NCBI RefSeq assembly: GCF_026540895.1
Contig: NZ_JALNUR010000007.1
Span: 54,853-118,852, forward strand
Direction of reading: 5' to 3'
Length of the DNA stretch: 64,000 bases
Origin: Sphingomonas sp. GM_Shp_1
GTDB lineage: Bacteria > Pseudomonadota > Alphaproteobacteria > Sphingomonadales > Sphingomonadaceae
This document shows positions 42,381-50,158 of the stretch, piece by piece. The position numbers and the translations under genes are program-made. The stretch's first letter is position 1; each line of letters opens with the position of its first letter. Below the pieces are notes generated by a model that saw nothing but the letters and a program-made list of their open reading frames with translations, ran no database searches and was not told the origin of the DNA.

Positions 42381-43029
42381 GGGTATCTCCTGCGAAAGGA
42401 GTGCGCGGCATCGGCAGGAACATGCCGCCTGCACAGAGACGGGCGACCCTCACCGGGCCGCCGGGTGCATCGAGGCGGCCATAGACGATGGCGATTTTGG
42501 TGCTGTGCGCGTCATCGGCATCATCGGTGCCGCTAAAGAACGCCGGTGCGGTGCCATGGCTGTGGATGTCGCAGACCATGTGCCAGCCGGCCGCCAATGC
42601 CGGCGTTCGGTAGACGAGCCGCGAAGGGGTGGCCTCGTCGATCAACGGGAAGTCGATCGCGAACTCGCCGGTGGCTTCGCACCACATCACGAACGCCGCC
42701 GCCTCGTTGGGCAGCGCTGCGCGCAGGTGCACGACGATGGCGTCCTGTATCGAGCCGGGGATCAGGCCGCAGCGCAGGAACGCCTGGGGCGCGCCGATGC
42801 TGCCGTAAGGCAGGTGCGCTTCAATCGGCGGTGCGACGACGACGTCGAGCGCGAGCCATGGCCGCCGCAGGATCAGCATGATGCCGTCGCGGCCGACGGC
42901 CAGGCCATGACCAGCCTGGGCGGCACGCAAGGCGTTGATGGCCGGCGAACGACCGGTCGGCGGCACGGGATGGCAAGGAACTGCGGCCAGTACCGCCGCC
43001 GCCGTGGGATCATCAGCGAGCCACGTCAT
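42370..43029 (-). CDS. PRTRC protein A (JAB/MPN metalloprotease fold)
   Basis: This 219-residue protein has a JAMM-type zinc motif: HMVCDIHSHGTAPAFFSG followed by TDDADD, with an upstream acidic residue in MWCEATGEFAID. JAB proteases remove ubiquitin-like modifiers. It overlaps the E1 start by 11 nt and the B stop by 4 nt, so the cassette is tightly coupled. Confidence 0.85.
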   Translation of the reverse strand: MTWLADDPTAAAVLAAVPCHPVPPTGRSPAINALRAAQAGHGLAVGRDGIMLILRRPWLALDVVVAPPIEAHLPYGSIGAPQAFLRCGLIPGSIQDAIVVHLRAALPNEAAAFVMWCEATGEFAIDFPLIDEATPSRLVYRTPALAAGWHMVCDIHSHGTAPAFFSGTDDADDAHSTKIAIVYGRLDAPGGPVRVARLCAGGMFLPMPRTPFAGDTHAE

Positions 43030-43823
43030 GAGCGTGCGCTCCGCTTGATCACTTCGCCGAGCGTCATCGGCGGTGCCGCGTTGCCGCCGGACCGAGGGCG
43101 AAAGGGTTTCAGGCGGTGCGTCGGGAAGCGCACCGCCTTGCGCGTGGCCAGACGGTCCCACAGCCGCACCAGTCCGCCCTTGCCGGAAACCGTCGCCTCC
43201 TGCCCCGGATTGGGGTGCGTCGACCAGGAATCGAACACGGCCCGCTCGAACTCGGGGATCGCCGCCACCGTGATCGTCTTCGGGAAAGCGATGTTGCCCC
43301 AGCAGAGGCTGCCGTCGGTGTAGACGTTGAGGACCGGGGAATGCAGCAACACGGTGTCCGCCGCCGGCCTCTCGCTGGTCGGCAAGGCATAGACCCAGAG
43401 CCGGCCTCGGGTGGCGATGAAGACGTGCGCCGGATAGGGCAACGGCATGACCGTTCGCGCCGCCAGTGCCGCAAGGCCCTTCGGCGGCGACGTCAGGGCG
43501 AAGTAAGATGTGCGCACCGCCGCCGGCACCCACCAGACGAGGATATCGGGATGCGAGACCAGGACGTTGGCGGGCAGGATTTCCGGCAACACCGTCTGGC
43601 CGAGCGCCGCCGTCCACTGGCGAATATGCGCCCGTGACAGGGGCACGCCGGCGGCAATCATGGGTTGGCCGTCGGAATGGTCGACGACGTGCATGCTCGC
43701 GAACGTGGGGCCGCCGGACTTTTTGGCTGCATATGATAGCGGAGCCTCGCTGCGATAGAGCAGGATCGCGTTGGCCAGCACCAGGCCGCCGTCCGTGGCT
43801 TCGAAAGATGCGGAAACGGTCAT
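43026..43823 (-). CDS. PRTRC protein B (E2-like)
   Basis: This 265-residue protein contains SPVLNVYTDGSLCWGNIAFP near 160-180. It closely parallels the active-site segment of E2 ubiquitin-conjugating enzymes (HPN...DG-x-x-C), with Cys as the likely acceptor. This resemblance is read directly from the sequence; the family is otherwise known only as PRTRC B. It is followed by A and E1 in overlapping frames. Confidence 0.83.
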   Translation of the reverse strand: MTVSASFEATDGGLVLANAILLYRSEAPLSYAAKKSGGPTFASMHVVDHSDGQPMIAAGVPLSRAHIRQWTAALGQTVLPEILPANVLVSHPDILVWWVPAAVRTSYFALTSPPKGLAALAARTVMPLPYPAHVFIATRGRLWVYALPTSERPAADTVLLHSPVLNVYTDGSLCWGNIAFPKTITVAAIPEFERAVFDSWSTHPNPGQEATVSGKGGLVRLWDRLATRKAVRFPTHRLKPFRPRSGGNAAPPMTLGEVIKRSARS

Positions 43824-44950
43824 CGTGCACTCTCCCGGTTCATGGGATCGAGGCTGATCAGCTGCTGCGCGGCGAGCAGGAAGTCGGCACCGAGCTTCAG
43901 GGTTGCGAACCAAGCATCGATCGTGGCGGCGTCGGTCAGTGGGCACAGGCCTGCGACGTTGTCGAAGCCTTGCTCCATCCCGAACCGACCGACGTCGTCG
44001 AGCTCGCGCGCGAAATGGTCGAAGGGGACCAGGGTCAGCGGCGGCAGGTGGGAACTATCCTCCAGCCCGGGGAGGTATTCCGACCAATGCTCCCGGTCGA
44101 CGCACCACGCGTTGTTACCGCGCCCGGCGGCCTTGAGCGCCGCATGCGTCTCACGGACGTGCGCGATCGCGAGGCGCAGGGGACGCGGCATATCCTTCAG
44201 GGGCGCGGGCTTTCCCGTCATCCAGTCAGGACGCCGCCCGTTCATCTCCGATGGCAGGGTCATGTCGTACAGGACGTCGGGATCCTCGCCGTGATACTCG
44301 ATCAGGGTCGCGCGCGCCCCGGCGTCGTCAGTGGCACCATCCCAATAATAGGCGGACACCTCTTCGAAGAGATCGGCATAGCTGAACACCGGCAGCGCGG
44401 TGCCGAGGGTGGACTCGAGCAGCGAGTAAGCGGCCGCTCTCCAGCCTACCGGGGCAACGGGGCCCGAAAGGGTATCCGACAAGACATTGCTCTTCTCGAT
44501 CCAACCCAGGTCGATCTGGCCGACGCTGTCGCAGATTACCGCCAGCGCCGGGGGCAGGTTCGCTTCGCCGACAAGAGCAACCACGCTGAGATCGGCGAGG
44601 TCGAAGGGCTTGAGAATGTCGAGCACCGCCGCCTTAAACACCTGCTCGATGTGCCGCCGCGCCTCGTGGCGCGTGTATAGCTCATCCGAACCCGCCCGCG
44701 CGGCGACCCAACGGCCGATCAACTTGTGATGCGGCGCGAGGGACGCGTCGAAGATCGCCGGCACTTCCATCGAGATCGTGACCGGTCGGCCGACGATATC
44801 AACCGAGGGGCGCGAGGCGGAGACCGGGCGGCGGCTCGAGCGGCTCGACAAAGCCCCGACCGCCGCCGGCCGGGAGGAGGATCTGCGCGTGAAGCGTCTG
44901 GACGGCGGCGCTGCAAACGGGGTGGGTGGTGCCAGTTGTGTGGCCATCAT
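43820..44950 (-). CDS. PRTRC protein F
   Basis: This 376-residue protein has a Pro/Arg/Ser-rich disordered N-terminus (about 1-55), then a helical domain (ARRHIEQVFKAAVLDILKPF, PVFSYADLFEEVSAYYWDGA, MTLPSEMNGRRPDWMTG). Its place between C and B fits PRTRC F. No catalytic motif was seen. It overlaps B by 4 nt. Confidence 0.8.
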   Translation of the reverse strand: MMATQLAPPTPFAAPPSRRFTRRSSSRPAAVGALSSRSSRRPVSASRPSVDIVGRPVTISMEVPAIFDASLAPHHKLIGRWVAARAGSDELYTRHEARRHIEQVFKAAVLDILKPFDLADLSVVALVGEANLPPALAVICDSVGQIDLGWIEKSNVLSDTLSGPVAPVGWRAAAYSLLESTLGTALPVFSYADLFEEVSAYYWDGATDDAGARATLIEYHGEDPDVLYDMTLPSEMNGRRPDWMTGKPAPLKDMPRPLRLAIAHVRETHAALKAAGRGNNAWCVDREHWSEYLPGLEDSSHLPPLTLVPFDHFARELDDVGRFGMEQGFDNVAGLCPLTDAATIDAWFATLKLGADFLLAAQQLISLDPMNRESAR

Positions 44951-45022
44951 CGATCTCGATCCATTCGAGGAGAGTTTTTCGGGTTGCGGGCGCGATGGCG
45001 CCGCGTCGCGCGGACGCCATGG

Positions 45023-45229
45023 TCAGCCCTTGGTGCCGACGGCGCGCCGATACTCGGTGACGTGCACAGTGCCCGCCACCCCGACGTCGATCGCCTCCGC
45101 GTTCAGAATCGCCGGGTAGAGGGTGGCGTGATAGGCGCGCAGGGCCTGGGGATCTCCGGCGAGATGCGGCGGGATCGGCAGGTCGATGCCGTCGTAACGA
45201 TAGGCGCGAGTGAGTTGGTTGATCTGCAT
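45023..45229 (-). CDS. PRTRC protein C (small, ubiquitin-like)
   Basis: This 68-residue protein (MQINQLTRAYRYDGIDLPIP, LYPAILNAEAIDVGVAG, VTEYRRAVGTKG) has the length and beta-alpha-beta pattern of the PRTRC C family, thought to adopt a beta-grasp ubiquitin-like fold. The conserved tail AVGTKG is the likely target for E1 activation. The gap of 72 bp to F contains no other gene. Confidence 0.83.
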   Translation of the reverse strand: MQINQLTRAYRYDGIDLPIPPHLAGDPQALRAYHATLYPAILNAEAIDVGVAGTVHVTEYRRAVGTKG

Positions 45230-45268
45230 GATGGCCTCGAAAACTCAGTGGGGTCGGTCAGGCGGCGC

Positions 45269-45685
45269 TCACCAGAGACTGGCGGGCTCGCCCGGCTTGG
45301 TTTCAGCAGGAGGCGGCGCAGCGGGCGCCGGTGCGGCCAACGCGGCAGGCTTTTCGGCGGACGGCTTCGCCGCCGGCTTGGCCTTCGCGGTCGCACTCTT
45401 GGCCTGCTCGGCCGCCGCGCGTTGCTCCGCCAGTTGATCGGCCATGGCCTTGCGGGTGGCGATCAGCTGCCCAAGCGCGCCCTCCTCGCCGCGCGCCAGC
45501 TCGGCGTCGATCTCGGCGGCGGTACCGGTGATGGAGATCAGGCGAAGCTCGCCGGGGGTGACGACCTTCGATCCCTCCGCCTTGCGCGGGAGGATGGTCA
45601 GCGTGACCGTCTCGTCCGGTCCGGCGACGAGGTCGAAGCCAAGCGAGTAGCGAGACAGCAGCGGCAACAGGCTGGTGATCAGCAT
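45269..45685 (-). CDS. PRTRC protein E
   Basis: This 138-residue protein has an N-terminal beta domain (MLITSLLPLLSRYSLGFDLV, VTLTILPRKA, GELRLISITGTAAEIDAELA) and a long Ala/Pro/Lys-rich tail after about residue 85. Its size and order match PRTRC E. It starts 4 nt after the ParB stop. Confidence 0.82.
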   Translation of the reverse strand: MLITSLLPLLSRYSLGFDLVAGPDETVTLTILPRKAEGSKVVTPGELRLISITGTAAEIDAELARGEEGALGQLIATRKAMADQLAEQRAAAEQAKSATAKAKPAAKPSAEKPAALAAPAPAAPPPAETKPGEPASLW

Positions 45686-45689
45686 GGCA

Positions 45690-46994
45690 TCAATCCTTGT
45701 ATGCGAGAGCGGCGGCGGCCGGCGGCGCGCCATAGTTGCCGTCGATGGTCATCGCGCTCGGCAGGCGGCCTTCCCAGCGGAAGCCCTTGGCGTTCAGCAT
45801 TCCGGCAATGATGTCGGGGATCTTGGCTTCGAGCAGCTTGGCGAAAGCCTTCTCGCCCATGTGCGCGATCAGTCCGCATTCCCGGGCGATGAACTTCAGT
45901 TCTTCCTTCCCGAAGCGGCCCAGGAAGGCAGCATCCACCTTCCAGGTGTCGCGCAACGTCGCTTCGAACGCGCGACCGATGTCGGGATCGCCCTCGGCCG
46001 CCTTGACCAGGGCGACGCGCCATGCGGCATCGCGGATCGTCATCGTCTTGGCCGCGAGGGTCTTTGCGGTGACGGTGACATGGGGGGGCGCCGGTTTTGG
46101 CGCGGGTTTCGCACTTGCCGCCGCCGAGGGTGCAGCCTGCCCGTCCTGGCCCGGCCCAGCGGCGGGGATGCTCGATCCGGCAAGCTGATCCCCGCGAATG
46201 TGGAGATCCTTGCCGGACTGCGCCGCTTCGGCCTTCAGCTGGTAGCAGCCCGGATTGGTGCAATGCCCGTCGTCGACGTGCGTTTCGAACAACACGCGCT
46301 GCGAGCCCGAGTTGAATGGGCACGTCAGACATTCCGCCTTGTCGAAGACGGCGGCCGCAAGGCTCTGCGTCACCCGCATCAGCAGTTCGCGGGTCTTGGC
46401 GACATCCAGCCCGGCGGTGACGATCGTCTCCAGGGCCTTGGGTTGCTTGTCGCCAGGCACCGCCGCGAGAAGCTCGGCATGCCCGACCTTGATGCGACGC
46501 TGATCGAGTGCCGCTTTGACCGGCTCGGCAAGGTTCGCCAGCGCGAGGCGGCGATCAAGCTTCGCGGTCGACCAAGCAAGCCGTCGCGCCGCCTCGGCGC
46601 GATCGCCCTGGCACGCCGACAGGATGCGGACGGCGGCATCCGCCTGCTCGGTCTCGGAGGCATCGTCGCGAATGTCGTTTTCGTCGATCGCCGCTTCCAA
46701 CGCCTCGCTGTCCGTCATCATGAGGATGCGGACCGGCACGACACCCTCGGGTCCGAAGGCGTCCACCGCGGCCTTATGGCGACGGCCACCGGCGACGATC
46801 TGATAGGCGTCGGCCTCCGTGGGGTCCGGACGCGCCAGGATGGGCTGGAGCATGCCGCGAAGCCGCAGCGAGGCCACCATCTCGCGATGCTTGCCCTCGT
46901 CGAAGTAGCGACGGGGATTGGCGCCCGGCTTCAGGCTGGAAAGCGGCAGCATGCTAATGCTGGTGGGATCGGGGGGAATACTGCTATTGGTCAC
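45690..46994 (-). CDS. PRTRC ParB-family protein
   Basis: This 434-residue protein starts at GTG 46994 with GGAG 8 nt upstream. It has the ParB/Srx core (LPLSSLKPGANPRRYFDEG, YQIVAGGRRHKAAVDAFG), a KorB-like HTH region, and a Cys cluster (CLTCPFNSG, DGHCTNPGCYQLK) likely binding zinc. A Pro/Ala linker near 290 leads to a C-terminal domain. First gene of the cassette. ParB-like CTPase activity is inferred only. Confidence 0.87.
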   Translation of the reverse strand: MTNSSIPPDPTSISMLPLSSLKPGANPRRYFDEGKHREMVASLRLRGMLQPILARPDPTEADAYQIVAGGRRHKAAVDAFGPEGVVPVRILMMTDSEALEAAIDENDIRDDASETEQADAAVRILSACQGDRAEAARRLAWSTAKLDRRLALANLAEPVKAALDQRRIKVGHAELLAAVPGDKQPKALETIVTAGLDVAKTRELLMRVTQSLAAAVFDKAECLTCPFNSGSQRVLFETHVDDGHCTNPGCYQLKAEAAQSGKDLHIRGDQLAGSSIPAAGPGQDGQAAPSAAASAKPAPKPAPPHVTVTAKTLAAKTMTIRDAAWRVALVKAAEGDPDIGRAFEATLRDTWKVDAAFLGRFGKEELKFIARECGLIAHMGEKAFAKLLEAKIPDIIAGMLNAKGFRWEGRLPSAMTIDGNYGAPPAAAALAYKD

Positions 46995-47116
46995 GGGTGT
47001 TCTCCGAGGCTGGTACGGAGCCCGGAGCGCACAGGCGTTATAGCCTGGTCCGTTCGGGCGTTTTCGCGCTCACCGCTGTCTGGCTGTCAGCGGTTTCGGA
47101 TCGTCGGGCGGGACCG

Positions 47117-47353
47117 CTACGGCGGCCCGCCCGATATTCGTGGATCGATGGCGATGACGGCGCGGCCCCCATCGGTCAGCCGGCACGGCTTCTTGCCAGC
47201 GGCGATCCCGCGCCGCCGAAGAGCCTTCAGCGTCATGCCGTGGCCGGTGAGGATCGCGTCGTCGGCGAACAGGTCCTCCTGGCGCCGGAGCAAGGTCCGG
47301 CACATCGCAGGCGACAGGGTGCGCGCGATCGCCGCCGGTTCGGCCGCCATCAT
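47117..47353 (-). CDS. Hypothetical early protein
   Basis: This 78-residue Arg-rich protein (PAMCRTLLRRQEDLFADDAI, GMTLKALRRRGIAAGKKP) could form a small winged helix (TDGGRAVIAID as the wing). It lies upstream of ParB and is coupled to the previous gene by ATGA. Confidence 0.5.
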   Translation of the reverse strand: MMAAEPAAIARTLSPAMCRTLLRRQEDLFADDAILTGHGMTLKALRRRGIAAGKKPCRLTDGGRAVIAIDPRISGGPP

Positions 47354-47514
47354 CGCGCCTGCGCGCCCAGGCTACGGACGATGCGCGTCCACAGCCGTTC
47401 GGCATCCTGTATCGGCAGCCGCATGCGATGCGCTGCCTCGATCACCGTCGGGCAGCCCTCGGCCATATGCTCGGCCAACCGCTCGATCGGGGTCAGGCGC
47501 TTCGACGCGGCCAT
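47350..47514 (-). CDS. 54-residue helical early protein
   Basis: Translation gives MAASKRLTPIERLAEHMAEG, then CPTVIEAAHRMRLPIQDAER and a short basic tail, which reads as a helix-turn-helix. Start and stop overlap the genes on either side (TGATG and ATGA), which supports a real gene. Confidence 0.55.
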   Translation of the reverse strand: MAASKRLTPIERLAEHMAEGCPTVIEAAHRMRLPIQDAERLWTRIVRSLGAQAR

Positions 47515-47822
47515 CACTGCGCCGCCCCGGCGAAGGCAAGCCGCGCCGACAGATTGAAGGCATCCTCGCCCGGCAGATCGTGCTGACCATGCCGCAGCTG
47601 GGCGATCAGCAATCGCAGGCTGCTCTTCGTGGCCGCCGATCGGGCGCGCTGTTCCTCGTTGCGATCGGAATAGGTGTAGATGACTTTCCGCACCGCCCCG
47701 ACAGGCTTGCCCAGGGCCGTGGCGATGTCCCCCAACGATGCGCCGCCGTCATGCATTTCCATGACCGCAGCCTCCATCGGGGTCAGCCCCTGGACGGACG
47801 AAAATGAATGACGGGCGGCCAT
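47514..47822 (-). CDS. HTH-type early protein
   Basis: This 102-residue protein has a helix-turn-helix (LTPMEAAVMEMHDGGASLGD, IATALGKPVGAVRKVIYTY) like sigma-factor region 4 or GcrA-type domains, then a helical tail. Part of the overlapping early gene chain. Confidence 0.6.
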   Translation of the reverse strand: MAARHSFSSVQGLTPMEAAVMEMHDGGASLGDIATALGKPVGAVRKVIYTYSDRNEEQRARSAATKSSLRLLIAQLRHGQHDLPGEDAFNLSARLAFAGAAQ

Positions 47823-48241
47823 CAGAACGGCATCCCGTCTTCGTCGAGCTCGTCGAGGTCCGCGATGATATCGCCCTTGACCGGATCCACCCAACCCAGG
47901 CGCGGAAGGCCATCGGCCTCCGGGGGCAGCGTCGACGAGATGCTGCCGGGCAGTTGGTAAAGGCGCGTCGGCCCCTTCTTGGCCGCCACCTCCCGCGTGC
48001 AGCTGGTCAGCTGGTAGATCGAGCCGCCGCCGATCAGCACGACCGGCAGCAAGGCCCCGGCGAAGATCGGCTCCACGCCGAGCAGCTTCGTGCCGAACCG
48101 CTCGACCTCGCTGATACGGCCGACGATCGTGCGGTGACCGATCACCTCGACGATCGCGTAATCTCCGTCCGGCAGCATATCCGCCGGACGCACGTTATCC
48201 GTCGCGCCGGCGGACGGCGGCGCGCTGTTCTGGTCTTCCAT
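47822..48241 (-). CDS. Conserved phage hypothetical protein
   Basis: This 139-residue protein has core segments DYAIVEVIGHRTIVGRISEV, GTKLLGVEPIFAGALLPVVL and SIYQLTSCTREVAAKK, which recur in many phages of proteobacteria without known role. AGGAGG precedes ATG 48241. Confidence 0.6.
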   Translation of the reverse strand: MEDQNSAPPSAGATDNVRPADMLPDGDYAIVEVIGHRTIVGRISEVERFGTKLLGVEPIFAGALLPVVLIGGGSIYQLTSCTREVAAKKGPTRLYQLPGSISSTLPPEADGLPRLGWVDPVKGDIIADLDELDEDGMPF

Positions 48242-48283
48242 CAATTCCTCCTGATGCTGGCGCCGCCAGCGGTTAGATCGCCG

Positions 48284-48793
48284 TCACTCCGTCGACTTCC
48301 CTCCCTCCGCGATATGGTTGAGGCGAAGGCGGAGGCGGGCGCTTGCGCGATCGAGCGCGTCCAGGCGTTCCCGCGCGACTGCGGCCTCTCCGGGCGTCAC
48401 CTCCGACCCGGCGGCGCTGCTTTCGTGCATCGCATCGCTGATCGAGCAGGACAGGCCGCCGAGCTCGGTGGCGATGTCCAAGGTGGACTGCACGAGCCCG
48501 GCGCCATCGCCGAAGAACTCCGGAACGGGAACGACGATGACGCCGCCGACCACGCGCGCGAGGGCGTGAAGGATGTGCGGATGGCCGTCGGCGCCATGGG
48601 TCAGGCTCTCGATCGTGGCGACCGCGCGGAGCGTCAGGCTGTCACGATGGTTGGGCGAGCAACAGCGCGATAACTGGGTGTCGGAAAGGCCCGTCTCCCG
48701 CGACGCGATATCCAGGCCACCAAGAGCCTGCACCGCCCGCTTGGTGGCGGCGGCGAGCACCTGTTCATCGGCAGTGAGCCGCGCATCAGCCAT
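48284..48793 (-). CDS. Phage regulatory-type protein with HTH-like N-terminus
   Basis: This 169-residue protein has an N-terminal helix-turn-helix-like region (VQALGGLDIASRETGLSDTQ, LSRCCSPNHRDSLTLRAV), a central acidic region and a helical C-terminus (RERLDALDRASARLRLRLNH). It may be an early regulator, but no specific family was recognised. Confidence 0.5.
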   Translation of the reverse strand: MADARLTADEQVLAAATKRAVQALGGLDIASRETGLSDTQLSRCCSPNHRDSLTLRAVATIESLTHGADGHPHILHALARVVGGVIVVPVPEFFGDGAGLVQSTLDIATELGGLSCSISDAMHESSAAGSEVTPGEAAVARERLDALDRASARLRLRLNHIAEGGKSTE

Positions 48794-49082
48794 TGTTCTG
48801 GTTCCGTTCGGGGGTGAGGGAATTCGCCTTGCGCTTTCCCGGTGCGAGCGCTGCCGCCGCCGGGCATTCGTCGCCGCCATGGACACACAACTTACCCGGA
48901 CGCGGCGGAAGGTCGTCGAATGCGGTGAACTCGACCCCCTCGCCGCGCGCCTTCAGCGCCTCGGCAATACGGATACGCCAGGCGGTCGGGACTTGTCGGC
49001 CGGTCTGGCGCCACTTGCGGCGATTCGCGGGCGTCGCGCCGAGCTCGGCGGCGATCGCATCGACGATTTCCCAGGTGAGCAT
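48786..49082 (-). CDS. Cro/YdaS-like HTH protein
   Basis: This 98-residue protein has a compact HTH (EIVDAIAAELGATPANRRKW, RQTGRQVPTAWRIRIAEALK) and a C-terminal tail with two Cys residues (LCVHGGDECPA). Probably an early DNA-binding protein. Confidence 0.55.
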   Translation of the reverse strand: MLTWEIVDAIAAELGATPANRRKWRQTGRQVPTAWRIRIAEALKARGEGVEFTAFDDLPPRPGKLCVHGGDECPAAAALAPGKRKANSLTPERNQNNG

Positions 49083-49085
49083 TTA

Positions 49086-49292
49086 TCAATCCTCCAAAGC
49101 CGAGGCGCCGGCGACGAGCGCCGTGAAGCCACCGAGAAAGAGGTCGAGCACTGCCAGCGAGCCCCTGGTCGACAGGGTCCAGGCGCGGAAATCCCAGGTG
49201 AGTTCCAGAAACGCGCCGCCGACATACAGGGCGATGGTGACCGCCAGCACAGCGATGGCGGCGCGACCGGTGAAGCGTTGAGCCGTGGTCAT
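49086..49292 (-). CDS. Small membrane protein
   Basis: This 68-residue protein has two hydrophobic segments (AAIAVLAVTIALYVGGAFL and LAVLDLFLGGFTALVAGAS). Start 49292 is preferred because the longer form begins with Arg-rich sequence lacking codon bias. Function unknown. Confidence 0.5.
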   Translation of the reverse strand: MTTAQRFTGRAAIAVLAVTIALYVGGAFLELTWDFRAWTLSTRGSLAVLDLFLGGFTALVAGASALED

Positions 49293-49378
49293 GCGCAATG
49301 CCCTCCACCGGCGGCGCTGGACGCGCCGCCGGCTTCGGCTATCGTTGGGCTGCACCGGACCAACGAAGGGCTATTACG

Positions 49379-49639
49379 ATGGGACCTTATTTCGACGAAC
49401 TGCGAAGTGTCGTGGATGCCATGGCACGGCTCGTGGCGGAAACCGCGACCGCTGTCGCCAGGACGGGCGCCTTTGACGGGCATGATCCCGACCATGTCAG
49501 TGAACTCCTTTCGGAACTCGAGGCGAAGTTGCGTGCGGCGCATCTTCGCGGGGCGCACCACCACATTCTCGAGGCTCAACATGCTCTTCGCAACGAGGAG
49601 CGCGCCCCTCGGCTATTGCAATCGCGTCCAGGGTCCTGA
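49379..49639 (+). CDS. Small acidic helical protein
   Basis: This 86-residue protein (MGPYFDELRSVVDAMARLVA, HVSELLSELEAKLRAAHLRG) runs rightward against the early genes and overlaps the end of the convergent gene at 49497 by 143 nt. AAGGG precedes the start. Codon use fits a real gene, but the overlap makes one of the two C-termini doubtful. Confidence 0.45.
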   Translation: MGPYFDELRSVVDAMARLVAETATAVARTGAFDGHDPDHVSELLSELEAKLRAAHLRGAHHHILEAQHALRNEERAPRLLQSRPGS

Positions 49640-49802
49640 CCAAACCGCGGGCGGCGTCGACGATCTGTTGACGGCCGTTCTCATCCGCTTCGGTGAGTGC
49701 TGGTGCGCGCAGGCGTGCGTCGGCGCCGTTCAGCGCCCGGCCGATCATCTCGGCGACGATCGCGCGAACCTGCCTCTCGGCTTCGGGGGTGAGCGCGCTC
49801 AT
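49497..49802 (-). CDS. Small helical early protein
   Basis: This 101-residue protein (MSALTPEAERQVRAIVAEMI, GRALNGADARLRAP) is coupled to the Cro-like gene (ATGA). Its last third overlaps the convergent rightward gene. Function unknown. Confidence 0.5.
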   Translation of the reverse strand: MSALTPEAERQVRAIVAEMIGRALNGADARLRAPALTEADENGRQQIVDAARGLVRTLDAIAIAEGRAPRCEEHVEPRECGGAPREDAPHATSPRVPKGVH

Positions 49803-50104
49803 GCCGCGTCCTTCGCGCGGAGCGGGCATTGCGGCGACGTGCACGACCGGACGCGATGGTCCTCCGACCGGATTTCGCAGTTTGCGCAGATGGCGACGAC
49901 CGGATTAGGACCGGCTGCGATCAGCTCCTCAGCATCGAGGCCCAAGGCCAAGCGCCTTGACGCCTCTAATACCTCACGCTGACGTTGCGCCGGAATGACA
50001 TCCCGGTCCCACCAGCCTTGCACTGTGGTATGCGAGCGATGACCGAGCTTCTCAGCCATCGGTCGAATGCCGCCAAAGCGCGTGATGATAGATCGAATGC
50101 CCAT
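49799..50104 (-). CDS. Cro-like HTH regulator, leaderless
   Basis: This 101-residue protein has an HTH (ITRFGGIRPMAEKLGHRSHT, TVQGWWDRDVIPAQRQREVL) and a C-terminal Cys cluster (AICANCEI, RSCTSPQCPLR) that may bind zinc. It is the first gene of the leftward early operon, divergent from the repressor. Its promoter places the start of transcription at the A of ATG 50104, so the mRNA is probably leaderless. Confidence 0.68.
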   Translation of the reverse strand: MGIRSIITRFGGIRPMAEKLGHRSHTTVQGWWDRDVIPAQRQREVLEASRRLALGLDAEELIAAGPNPVVAICANCEIRSEDHRVRSCTSPQCPLRAKDAA

Positions 50105-50110
50105 AAGCGC

Positions 50111-50139
50111 TATGTACGTTTTGACCGTACGTCAGTCAA
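50111..50139 (-). promoter_or_regulatory. Leftward early promoter with operator
   Basis: TTGACT (50134-50139) and TACATA (50111-50116) are spaced 17 bp. Two GTACGT/ACGTAC hexamers, at 50114-50119 and 50127-50132 (13 bp apart), overlap it. The same arrangement occurs at the rightward promoter. The LexA-like repressor is the likely ligand. Confidence 0.65.
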
Positions 50140-50158
50140 CGATGAAAACGGACGCCGT

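Noticed and set aside
44799..45020. A 73-residue minus-strand frame between PRTRC C and F
   Set aside because: It overlaps the N-terminus of F in another frame and has no family resemblance; F with start 44950 explains the region.
41601..46994. Reading the ThiF/JAB/E2-like set as a CBASS or Bil-type defence operon
   Set aside because: There is no cyclase or BilA-type pairing, and gene order and the ParB, E and F members match PRTRC instead.
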